From positions 62,001-126,000 of the forward strand of contig CAMJMQ010000003.1 in the NCBI GenBank assembly GCA_946407065.1: a stretch of DNA of 64,000 nucleotides. Reading direction: 5' to 3'. Positions 56,506-63,884 of this stretch are shown in pieces. The notes below the pieces were generated by a model. The model made no database searches and was not told the DNA's origin. It saw only the letters and a list, made by a program, of their open reading frames with translations. The stretch is from an uncultured Clostridia bacterium (GTDB taxonomy: Bacteria > Bacillota > Clostridia > Oscillospirales > Acutalibacteraceae). The position numbers and the translations under genes are program-made. Position 1 is the first letter of the stretch. Every line of letters begins with the position of its first letter.

Positions 56506-57162
56506 TTACCTCTTTTCTACGATTTCACCGCTGTTTTTCCAAATACAGTTCTCGGGAACCACACCGCGCACGCAGGAGGTCGGATAAACGTTGGAGTGTC
56601 TGCCGATCACGGTGCCGGGGTTGCATACGGCGTTACAGCCGACCTCGACATAGTCGCCGAGCATCGCGCCGAATTTTTTGAGTCCCGTTTCGATCTTCTC
56701 GGTGCCGTTGTGAACGACAACGAGCTGTTTGTCGGACTTGACGTTCGAGGTGATGGAACCGGCTCCCATGTGGGAGAAGTAGCCTAAAATCGAATCGCCG
56801 ACATAGTTATAATGCGGGGTCTGAACGTGATCGAAGAGGATGACGTTTTTGAGCTCCGCGGAGTTGCCGACAACGCAGTCCGCGCCGACCAGAGCCGAGC
56901 CGCGGATGAACGCGCACTGACGCACCTCGGTGTTCGGTCCGATGATGCAGGGAGCGCCGAGATAGGCGGAGTCAAAAACCTTGGCGGTCTTATGTACCCA
57001 CACCTGAGGGGCTCTCTCTTCATAGTCATCGCCGAGGGTTTCGCCCAGCGCGATGATCATGTCCTTGATCCCCTTTAAAGCCTCCCAAGGATAGGTGAAT
57101 TGGGAAAGATATTCGCTCGCGAGCGTGTGGTCAAGGTCATATAAATCCTTAATGGTATACAT
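56506..57162 (-). CDS. Left-handed beta-helix acyltransferase-like protein (GlmU C-domain type)
   Basis: 218 residues. An N-terminal helical part (DLYDLDHTLASEYLSQFTYPWEALKGI) is followed by hexapeptide repeats (VWVHKTAKVFDSAYLGAPCIIGPNTEVRQCAFIRGSALVGADCVVGNSAELKNVILFDHVQTPHYNYVGDSILG), and a GlmU-like end (GAGSITSNVKSDKQ...GLKKFGAMLGDYVEVGCNAVCNPGTVIGRHSNVYP). There is no pyrophosphorylase domain. Between nagB and glmM it would logically N-acetylate glucosamine-1-phosphate, but the acetyl-CoA and sugar residues need a structural check. Confidence 0.78.
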   Translation of the reverse strand: MYTIKDLYDLDHTLASEYLSQFTYPWEALKGIKDMIIALGETLGDDYEERAPQVWVHKTAKVFDSAYLGAPCIIGPNTEVRQCAFIRGSALVGADCVVGNSAELKNVILFDHVQTPHYNYVGDSILGYFSHMGAGSITSNVKSDKQLVVVHNGTEKIETGLKKFGAMLGDYVEVGCNAVCNPGTVIGRHSNVYPTSCVRGVVPENCIWKNSGEIVEKR

Positions 57163-57166
57163 AGGT

Positions 57167-57970
57167 TTACAGTCTCTCTTTCTTCTCGATATCGAGGAAG
57201 TATTTGTAAGCGCCGACGGTCAGCTCGTCGCATGCCGCCTCATCACAGGCGATGATCGCGCCGTTGTGCATCTGCAGAGCGGAGCAGGTCCACTTGTGGC
57301 TGACAGAACCCTCTACGGTCTCAGCCAGTGCCTTCGCCTTGTTATGGCCGTTGATCAGGATCAGCACTTCTTTAGAATCGGTAACGGTACCTACGCCGAC
57401 AGACAGTGCCTGAGCGGGAACAGCCTCGGGATCGTTGCCGAAGAAGCGGGAGTTGACGATGCGGGTGTCGGTGGTCAGGTTGCGGACACCGGTGCGGGAA
57501 GCAAGGCTGGTGAACGGCTCGTTGAACGCGATATGACCGTCAACGCCGATACCGCCCATGAACAGGTCGATGCCGCCGTAGGCAGCGATCTTCTCTTCAT
57601 AGCGTGCGCACTCACCCTCGGGATCGTCGGTCATGCCGTTGAGGATGTTGATGTTCTCGGGCTTCATGTCGACCAGATGATCAAAGAAATTGTCGTGCAT
57701 GAAGTACCAGTAGCTCTGGTCATGCTCGTGGGGCAGGCCGAGATACTCATCCATGTTGAAGGTCACAACGTTCTCAAAGCTGACCTCACCCGCCTTGTTC
57801 ATGCGGATAAGCTCCTTGTACACGCCGATGGGAGAAGAGCCTGTGGGCAGACCGAGAACGAAGGGACGATTCAAAATCAGACCGGTCTTGTGATTGTTGA
57901 TTTTGTCTGCGATATATTTCGCAGCCCACTTGCACATATTATCGTAATTTTCCTGAATAACAACTCTCAT
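57167..57970 (-). CDS. nagB: Glucosamine-6-phosphate deaminase/isomerase NagB
   Basis: 267 residues, standard length. Phosphate loop LGLPTGSSPIGVYKEL, catalytic Asp in FNMDEYLGLP, and GGIGVDGHIAFNEP with the active His are intact. NagB interconverts glucosamine-6-phosphate with fructose-6-phosphate plus ammonia. It leads an operon with a GlmU-like beta-helix gene and glmM, both biosynthetic, and a glmS-type ribozyme lies in its leader. That context suggests net amination here. GGAGG lies 8 nt before the ATG. Confidence 0.97.
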   Translation of the reverse strand: MRVVIQENYDNMCKWAAKYIADKINNHKTGLILNRPFVLGLPTGSSPIGVYKELIRMNKAGEVSFENVVTFNMDEYLGLPHEHDQSYWYFMHDNFFDHLVDMKPENINILNGMTDDPEGECARYEEKIAAYGGIDLFMGGIGVDGHIAFNEPFTSLASRTGVRNLTTDTRIVNSRFFGNDPEAVPAQALSVGVGTVTDSKEVLILINGHNKAKALAETVEGSVSHKWTCSALQMHNGAIIACDEAACDELTVGAYKYFLDIEKKERL

Positions 57971-58091
57971 AATAGTTACCTCCGTAAAAGTAATAGTTTT
58001 ATGTTAAGTCAAAGATAGTGAGAGACTCTCTGTTACAGTGTTGATTCTGCTTTTTCGTTTCTCCCTGACGACATATCTCTACGCAATGATT

Positions 58092-58253
58092 TATGTAAAA
58101 TACCTTCCGAGTATTACTAAAAGCTGCCCCTTGCAGCCTATTAATGAAACCACCGTGCGTGATTTCGGTTAAGTTTGCGTATTTGCCGTGGCGGCATCCG
58201 CCGAATCTTTCGATAACCGCCAAACCTCGTCAACCAATTACGGTCCCGGCGCT
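58092..58253 (-). ncRNA. glmS ribozyme in the nagB leader
   Basis: Minus strand, from 58253: A-GCGCC (cleavage expected between A58253 and G58252), GGTTGACGAGG, GGTTATCGAAAG, TTCGGCGGATGCC..CACGG, then AACCGAAATC (58160-58170) and GGCTGCAAGGGGCAGC..TTTTAGTAAT. These match, in order, the conserved core of the glucosamine-6-phosphate-dependent self-cleaving ribozyme class. The 3' boundary is approximate. It starts about 280 nt upstream of the nagB ATG. Confidence 0.93.
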
Positions 58254-58294
58254 AACAGACCTCATAACCTCCTTTGGGAGGGCTGTTTTACTGC

Positions 58295-58316
58295 ATGGTA
58301 TATATGTATACACCAT
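58295..58316 (-). promoter_or_regulatory. Palindromic operator candidate at the nagB promoter
   Basis: ATGGTATATATGTATACACCAT, 22 bp, 9 of 11 positions symmetric, just downstream of the -10 box. Its outline is that of GntR-type operators (some of which bind GlcN6P/GlcNAc6P regulators such as NagR/YvoA), but the regulator is not in the window. Confidence 0.5.
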
Positions 58317-58324
58317 ACGTTAAA

Positions 58325-58353
58325 ATTTTATCATAAGCAGGTGTAAAAGTCAA
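58325..58353 (-). promoter_or_regulatory. Sigma-A promoter of the nagB operon
   Basis: Minus strand TTGACT (58348-58353), 17 nt, TAAAAT (58325-58330). The palindrome at 58295-58316 follows at the expected start site. Confidence 0.8.
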
Positions 58354-58436
58354 GAAAACCACATCGAAACCCTATCGGCAGAATGGTATAAATTTATCGC
58401 TTTAATGTGCTGATTTTTATGGAATTGTAAATAATG

Positions 58437-58642
58437 GATAGTTGAAAGTGGAAAGTGGAAAGTGTTGGGAAAGACTTCGTCTTTTGGATTTATATAACGA
58501 CATAAAACAATAACGCCTACTACCCTTTGAAATAAGCAGTAAGCGTTATTTGATAAATATAGGTTTTCAGTTATACATATACAAAACGGGTGAGGGCAAC
58601 GCCCTCCCTCAACTTTCAACTATCAACTACCAACTTTCAACT
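58437..58642. repeat. Heptad-array inverted repeat 5
   Basis: Left arm GTTGAAA/GTGGAAA units (58437-58464), right arm TCAACTT/TCAACTA/CCAACTT (58608-58642), palindrome GTGAGGGCAACGCCCTCCC just before the right arm. The galE terminator sits inside. Confidence 0.88.
58509..58552 (-). terminator. Terminator of galE
   Basis: AAATAACGCTTACT...AGTAGGCGTTATT on the minus strand followed by gTTTTAT; 93 nt after the galE stop. Confidence 0.7.
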
Positions 58643-58644
58643 CA

Positions 58645-59652
58645 TCAATACCCCTTCGGGTTGTTCTTCTGCCAGTTCCAGCTGTCGCGGCACATCTCGT
58701 CGATGCCGTACTGCGCGGTCCAGCCCAGTCCCTCTTTGGCCTTAGTAGGATCGGCATAGCACTCGGCGATATCGCCCGCACGGCGGGGCTTGATGTCGTA
58801 GGGGATCTCGATATCGTTGACCTTCATGAAGGCGTTGACGATATCCAGCACGCTGTAGCCGACGCCGGTGCCGAGGTTGAAGATCTCGGTGCCCTTGTGC
58901 GCCGCCGCATAGTCGATCGCCTTGAGGTGACCCTGCGCCAGATCGACGACATGGATATAATCACGCACGCCGGTGCCGTCGTGGGTGGGATAATCGTTGC
59001 CGAATACGCCGAGGCGCTCGAGCTTGCCGACAGCCACCTGCGTGATATAAGGCATCAGGTTATTGGGAATGCCGTTGGGATTCTCACCGATCAGACCGCT
59101 CTTGTGCGCGCCGATGGGATTGAAATAGCGCAGCAGCACTACGCTCAGCTCGGGATCGGCAGTCGCCGCGTCGGTCAGGATCTGCTCATTCATGTATTTT
59201 GTCCAGCCGTAGGGGTTGGTACAAGAGGTCGGCATACCCTCCTTGAGCGGCACTTCCTCGGGGATACCGTAAACGGTCGCGGATGAACTGAACACGAAGT
59301 TGTGTACACCGCGCTTTTTCATCACCTCCAAGAGGGTGAGAGTGGTATCGATGTTGTTGCGGTAGTAGCGCACGGGGATGGCACAGCTCTCGCCTACCGC
59401 CTTAAGTCCCGCGAAATGCACCACCGCGTCAAAGCTCTCTCTCTGGAACATCGCGTCCACCGCGGAGCGATCCGCGACGTCCAGATCATAGAGGATGGGA
59501 CGGGTGCCGGTGATGGTCTCGATACGGTCGATGACCTTGGGCGAGCTGTTATCGAAGTTGTCGGCGATGACGACCTCATGACCCGCTTCGATCATTTCCA
59601 CAGCGGTATGGCTGCCGATGTATCCGGCGCCGCCGGTGAGTAATACTTTCAT
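58645..59652 (-). CDS. galE: UDP-glucose 4-epimerase
   Basis: 335 residues, extended SDR. VLLTGGAGYIGSHTAVEMIEAGH (NAD loop), Ser/Tyr/Lys triad in FSSSATVYG and NPYGWTKYMNEQIL (YxxxK), and PRRAGDIAECYADPTKAKEGLGW at the end. It interconverts UDP-glucose and UDP-galactose, or the GlcNAc forms, for surface polymers. Good AGGAGGTTAAC before the ATG. Confidence 0.97.
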   Translation of the reverse strand: MKVLLTGGAGYIGSHTAVEMIEAGHEVVIADNFDNSSPKVIDRIETITGTRPILYDLDVADRSAVDAMFQRESFDAVVHFAGLKAVGESCAIPVRYYRNNIDTTLTLLEVMKKRGVHNFVFSSSATVYGIPEEVPLKEGMPTSCTNPYGWTKYMNEQILTDAATADPELSVVLLRYFNPIGAHKSGLIGENPNGIPNNLMPYITQVAVGKLERLGVFGNDYPTHDGTGVRDYIHVVDLAQGHLKAIDYAAAHKGTEIFNLGTGVGYSVLDIVNAFMKVNDIEIPYDIKPRRAGDIAECYADPTKAKEGLGWTAQYGIDEMCRDSWNWQKNNPKGY

Positions 59653-59670
59653 GTTAACCTCCTTTTTTGG

Positions 59671-59775
59671 GGAGAACGGTGAACGGTGGATGATTCTCGC
59701 TTTGCTCGGTCATTTTTATCAATAAACGCATAGCGTCTCCCTTAACCGTTCTCTGTTCTCTATTCTCTGTTCTCT
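59671..59775. repeat. Heptad-array inverted repeat 6
   Basis: Short left arm GGAGAAC/GGTGAAC (59671-59690), right arm TTAACCG/TTCTCTG/TTCTCTA (59741-59775), abutting the end of the dehydratase gene; the inner hairpin is GATTCTCGCTTTGCTC-like and GAGACGC/GCGTCTC-like. Confidence 0.82.
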
Positions 59776-59776
59776 T

Positions 59777-61672
59777 TTATCCTGCATTATGGTGGAACGT
59801 ATCCACCATGCTTTCGAGCTTCTTGACGGTCGCGTCATTGTCATTGGTCTCGACGATCTCATGCAGCTCATCGAGCTGCTGATTGAGTTGATCGGAATCG
59901 ACGTCGATCTGGTTGCCGATGAAGATCTTCTTGTTATCGGTCTTTTGCAGACCCTCTTCATCCATCAACAGCTCCTCATAGAGTTTTTCGCCGGGGCGCA
60001 AGCCGGTAAACTTGATCTCTACATCACGATACGGCACCTTGCCGTACATGCGGATCAGGTTTTCGGCGAGGGTGGTGATCTTGACAGGATCGCCCATATC
60101 GAGAACGAATATCTCTCCGCCGTTGGCGATCGCGCCCGCCTCCAGCACCAGCGATACCGCCTCGGGGATGGTCATGAAGTAGCGGATGATATCGGGGTGG
60201 GTGACGGTGACGGGTCTGCCCGCCTCGATCTGTCGACGGAACAGCGGGATAACGGAACCGTTGGAGCCGAGGACGTTACCGAAACGTGTGGTGACGAATT
60301 CGGTCTTGCCGCCCTTGCGGGAATGGTTCTGCACGATCATCTCACAGCAGCGCTTGGTCGCGCCCATGACGTTGGTGGGATTGACCGCCTTATCGGTGGA
60401 GATCATGACAAAGCGCTCCACCTCGTATTTTTCAGCAAGGTTGACCATGTTGAGCGTACCGAAGATATTGTTCTTGACAGCCTCGGTCGGCGATACCTCC
60501 ATCAGCGGAACATGCTTATGTGCCGCCGCGTGGAACACGACCTGCGGATGATATTCGGCAAAGATGCTGTCCATCTTCGCGTAGTCGCGCACGGACGCGA
60601 TCAGGGTAACGAGATTCAGGCTGTCGCCGTACTCGATGTACAGCTCCTGCTGGATATCATAGGCGTTATTCTCATAGATATCCACAATGATGATCTGTTC
60701 GGGGCTGTACTTAGCGATCTGGCGCACCAACTCGGAGCCGATGGAACCGCCGCCGCCCGTGACCATACAGATCTTGCCGTTGATAAAATCGCGGATCTTC
60801 TTTTTGTTGAAGGTGATCGGCGGTCTGCCGAGCAGATCCTCGATCTTGATGTCCTTGACCTGCGAGAGGATCTGATGCGAATCGTCATCCTGGAACAGCT
60901 GGCTCAGATAGGGTACCGTCTTGATACGGCAGCCGGATTCGGAGCAGTAGCCCATGATGCGCTTGCGCTCCTCTTCGGTACAGGAGGGGATCGCGAAGAT
61001 CACGAGGTCGATGTTGTATTGACGACAGACAAGCGGGATATCCTTGGTGAGTCCGACGACCTCCACGCCCATCAGCTTGGTATGATACTTAGACGGATCA
61101 TCATCCACCAGACACACCGGCAGGATCATGTTGGAAGGGTTGTTCGGATCCTGTCGGGCGAATTTGATCTCCTGCAGGATCATACGCGCGGCATTACCCG
61201 CGCCGACGATCAGGGTGCGGTCATATTCTTCATTCTCGAACTCACCCGCCTGGATCAGATGCACCACCGTGTTGCGGAAGGCAATACGGAAGATGCAGAT
61301 CGCCGCAACGCTCAGGATCGTATCCAAAGCCATAAACTCCACTGTCGGGGGTTTACTCATCAGGTTCATGAACAAAAAGCTGAGCCCTAAGCCGAGTACG
61401 ACCGCTAAGCCGCACATAGCGATATCGCCGGCTTTCAGATCACGCCAAACCTTGTTGTACGCGCCGAACACAAACAGGAAAAAGAAGCAAAACAACATGC
61501 CCATGCCGATTACGCCGACGATGCGGACCGGCTGCACGGCAACACCCATTGTATTGCCGCGGGTCATAATACCGTACCACCCGAGCAGCATGTTACTGAG
61601 CAGTGCCGATATTGCGATCAATGCCGCGTCGGCAAGCATCAGAAAGATTTTTCTGACATTCATTTTTTTCAT
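59777..61672 (-). CDS. Membrane nucleoside-diphosphate-sugar 4,6-dehydratase (FlaA1/CapD type)
   Basis: 631 residues from the ATG at 61672 (AAAGG upstream; a TTG two codons earlier is less likely). Four N-terminal transmembrane helices (~10-115) are followed by a CoA/ligand-binding-like Rossmann domain (LIVGAGNAARMILQE) and the large SDR catalytic domain: VTGGGGSIGSELVRQIAKY (NAD loop), VERFVMISTDKAVNPTNVMGATKRCCE (the usual YxxxK Tyr is Met, as in the PglF/CapD subgroup). It makes UDP-4-keto-6-deoxy sugars from UDP-GlcNAc. Partner: the DegT aminotransferase at 62498. Confidence 0.93.
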   Translation of the reverse strand: MKKMNVRKIFLMLADAALIAISALLSNMLLGWYGIMTRGNTMGVAVQPVRIVGVIGMGMLFCFFFLFVFGAYNKVWRDLKAGDIAMCGLAVVLGLGLSFLFMNLMSKPPTVEFMALDTILSVAAICIFRIAFRNTVVHLIQAGEFENEEYDRTLIVGAGNAARMILQEIKFARQDPNNPSNMILPVCLVDDDPSKYHTKLMGVEVVGLTKDIPLVCRQYNIDLVIFAIPSCTEEERKRIMGYCSESGCRIKTVPYLSQLFQDDDSHQILSQVKDIKIEDLLGRPPITFNKKKIRDFINGKICMVTGGGGSIGSELVRQIAKYSPEQIIIVDIYENNAYDIQQELYIEYGDSLNLVTLIASVRDYAKMDSIFAEYHPQVVFHAAAHKHVPLMEVSPTEAVKNNIFGTLNMVNLAEKYEVERFVMISTDKAVNPTNVMGATKRCCEMIVQNHSRKGGKTEFVTTRFGNVLGSNGSVIPLFRRQIEAGRPVTVTHPDIIRYFMTIPEAVSLVLEAGAIANGGEIFVLDMGDPVKITTLAENLIRMYGKVPYRDVEIKFTGLRPGEKLYEELLMDEEGLQKTDNKKIFIGNQIDVDSDQLNQQLDELHEIVETNDNDATVKKLESMVDTFHHNAG

Positions 61673-61815
61673 AATCAAACCCTTTTTCTATCTAAACTAT
61701 TGTTAATGCACACAATAAATCATGATAATTATACCGCATACTATGGATAAAGTCAATCATTTTTCACAGCTCGTATGATGATAGAAAAGTCGCATGATTA
61801 TCGCCCGATCCGCCC

Positions 61816-61844
61816 GCATATTTCACCTCGGAGAACCATATACT
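61816..61844 (+). promoter_or_regulatory. Sigma-E-type promoter of spoIIID
   Basis: GCATATT (61816-61822), 14 nt, CATATACT (61837-61844), 80 nt before the ATG. Agrees with the known mother-cell sigma-E control of spoIIID and repeats the -35 and spacing of the yabP promoter. Confidence 0.75.
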
Positions 61845-61924
61845 TTACCAGAATCCGTGCGGCGAAACCCACATGACAACGTTATGCTTTTCGTTTTCTC
61901 CGCACCACACTCAGGGAGGTTTCC

Positions 61925-62194
61925 ATGAAAGGGATCTTAGAAGACCGCGCCGTCCGATTAGGCGAATATATCATCGAGCATCAATCTACCGTGCGCGACA
62001 CCGCGGCGGTATTCGGCATCAGCAAATCCACCGTACATAAGGACATCACCACACTGCTCCCGAAATTGAACGCGGGACTGTACAAAGAGGTACGCGCCGT
62101 GCTGGACGTCAACAAAGAAGAACGCCACCTAAGGGGCGGTGAGGCGACCAAGCATAAGTATGAGATGCTTAAGAGAATGAGGAGTGAGGAGTGA
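61925..62194 (+). CDS. spoIIID: Stage III sporulation transcriptional regulator SpoIIID
   Basis: 89 residues. Helix-turn-helix DTAAVFGISKSTVHKDITTLLPKLNAGLYKEV is diagnostic; the basic C-terminal helix (GEATKHKYEMLKRMR) binds DNA as well. It switches the mother cell from sigma-E to sigma-K programmes. The final residues RSEE and the stop are written by GAGTGAG heptads of the adjacent repeat. GGGAGG precedes the ATG. Confidence 0.97.
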   Translation: MKGILEDRAVRLGEYIIEHQSTVRDTAAVFGISKSTVHKDITTLLPKLNAGLYKEVRAVLDVNKEERHLRGGEATKHKYEMLKRMRSEE

Positions 62195-62350
62195 GGAGTT
62201 AGAAGTTAGGAGTGAGGAGTTGATGGAGGGCTTCGCCCTCACCCAATATAATTGCAAGGAAACATTTCGTTGCGTTTTAATAGGAGCCAAATAAAAAACG
62301 CGATCACCCGTTTCCCGAAACCCCTCACTCCTAACTCCTCACTCCTAACT
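62178..62350. repeat. Heptad-array inverted repeat 7
   Basis: Left arm GAGGAGT/GAGTTAG units starting inside the spoIIID gene (62178-62221), palindrome GAGGGCTTCGCCCTCACCC, ~80-nt spacer, right arm CTCACTC/CTAACTC (62319-62350). Same units as element 1. Fills most of the 62195-62497 gap. Confidence 0.93.
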
Positions 62351-62497
62351 GAAACAACTTCTCACTACAACAGTTCCTCACCAAAGCAACTACTAACTTG
62401 TCCATTTCCCCTCTTTACATTCTCTATTTTAGGGTGTATAATATATTCTGTATAAATAGGGCGAACATTGTTCGCTTTCATACAGGAGATATGTCTT

Positions 62498-63709
62498 ATG
62501 ATGAATATACCCTTTTCCCCTCCCGATATCGGAGAGGATGAGATCGCGGAGGTCGTAGATACCCTGCGTTCCGGTTGGATCACCACCGGCCCCAAAACCA
62601 AGCTCCTCGAGCAGGAGATCGCCAAGAAATGCAACACCAAAAAGGCGGTGTGTCTGTCGAGCCAGACCGCCTGCGCAGAGATGACCCTGCGTTTGCTCGG
62701 CGTAGGCCCCGGCGACGAGGTCATCGTGCCTACCTACACCTACACCGCCTCGGCGTCCATCATCTACCATGTCGGCGCGACGCCGGTGATGATCGACTGC
62801 AAGCAGGATTCCTACGAGATGGATTATGACAAGGTGGAGGAGGCAATCACCCCCAAGACCAAGGTTATCATCCCCGTTGATCTGGCGGGCATAGTATGCG
62901 ATTATGACCGCATCTTTGAGATCGTCGAGAAGAAGCGTTCCCTCTTCAAGCCCTCCGAAAACCCGATCCAGCTCGCGCTCGGACGCGTCATCGTCATGGC
63001 TGACGCCGCTCACGCCTTCGGCGCGCAGTGGCACGGCAAGATGTGCGGTTCCATCGCCGATTTCACCAACTTCAGCTTCCACGCGGTCAAGAACATGACC
63101 ACTGCCGAGGGCGGCGCCGCGACATGGCGCGAGATCCCCGGCGTCGACAGCAACGAGCTGTACAAGAAATACATGCTGATGACCCTGCACGGTCAGACCA
63201 AGGACGCGTTCACCAAGGACAAGGGCACCTCGTGGGAGTATGACGTCGTCAACACCCAGTACAAGTGCAATATGCCCGACGTGCTCGCGGCGATCGGACT
63301 GGCACAGATGCGCCGCTACGATCAGATGCTCAACCGCCGCCACGAGCTGATCGCCCGCTACAACAAGGCGTTTGAGGACTTGAACATCCAGGTGCTCGAC
63401 CACCGCGGCGTCGATCACCGCTCCAACGGACACCTGTACTTCGTGCGCTTCTTAGGTAAGGACGCTGAATTCCGCAACCGCTTCTATGACGAGATGAAGC
63501 AGCGCGGAGTAAACTGCAACGTCCACTTCAAGCCGCTGCCGATGATGAGCGCCTATAAGCAGAAGGGCTTTGATATCGTGGACTACCCCTATGCCTATAA
63601 TATGCACAAGAATCAGCTGACCCTGCCCATGAACTCCGTGATGACGGATGAAGAGGCGCAGTATGTGATCGACACCTTTATCGAGGTGTACAATAAGTTA
63701 ACGAAATAA
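62498..63709 (+). CDS. DegT/DnrJ/EryC1-family sugar-nucleotide aminotransferase
   Basis: 403 residues from the first of two ATG codons at 62498 (AGGAG 10 nt upstream). SGWITTGPKTKLLEQEIA, LSSQTACAEMTLRLLGVGPGDEVIVPTYTYTASASII, the Asp of MADAAHAFGAQWHGKMCG, and PLP Lys in NFSFHAVKNMTTAEGGA fit the DegT family. It would add an amino group to a 4-keto-6-deoxy sugar nucleotide, the product of the dehydratase encoded at 59777. The gene is preceded by a heptad repeat and ends at a T-run terminator. Confidence 0.93.
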   Translation: MMNIPFSPPDIGEDEIAEVVDTLRSGWITTGPKTKLLEQEIAKKCNTKKAVCLSSQTACAEMTLRLLGVGPGDEVIVPTYTYTASASIIYHVGATPVMIDCKQDSYEMDYDKVEEAITPKTKVIIPVDLAGIVCDYDRIFEIVEKKRSLFKPSENPIQLALGRVIVMADAAHAFGAQWHGKMCGSIADFTNFSFHAVKNMTTAEGGAATWREIPGVDSNELYKKYMLMTLHGQTKDAFTKDKGTSWEYDVVNTQYKCNMPDVLAAIGLAQMRRYDQMLNRRHELIARYNKAFEDLNIQVLDHRGVDHRSNGHLYFVRFLGKDAEFRNRFYDEMKQRGVNCNVHFKPLPMMSAYKQKGFDIVDYPYAYNMHKNQLTLPMNSVMTDEEAQYVIDTFIEVYNKLTK

Positions 63710-63713
63710 AAAA

Positions 63714-63739
63714 AAGAGGCTGCATAGGCAGCCTCTTTT
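63714..63739 (+). terminator. Terminator of the DegT aminotransferase gene
   Basis: AAGAGGCTGC-atag-GCAGCCTCTT followed by TT. Confidence 0.92.
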
Positions 63740-63884
63740 GAAATGGAAATACAGTCTTATCCGACCTTTTCCGTATATTTCAACCCCTCCTCACTATAAG
63801 TTTAAAAAATGTTCACTATTTTAAAAAATAATATATTATAATGTAAAAAAGAAAACGATAAAACAGAAACCGTGAGGTAACACT

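Noticed and set aside
57971..58253. Small open frames in the nagB leader
   Set aside because: They overlap the ribozyme core and lack ribosome-binding sites.
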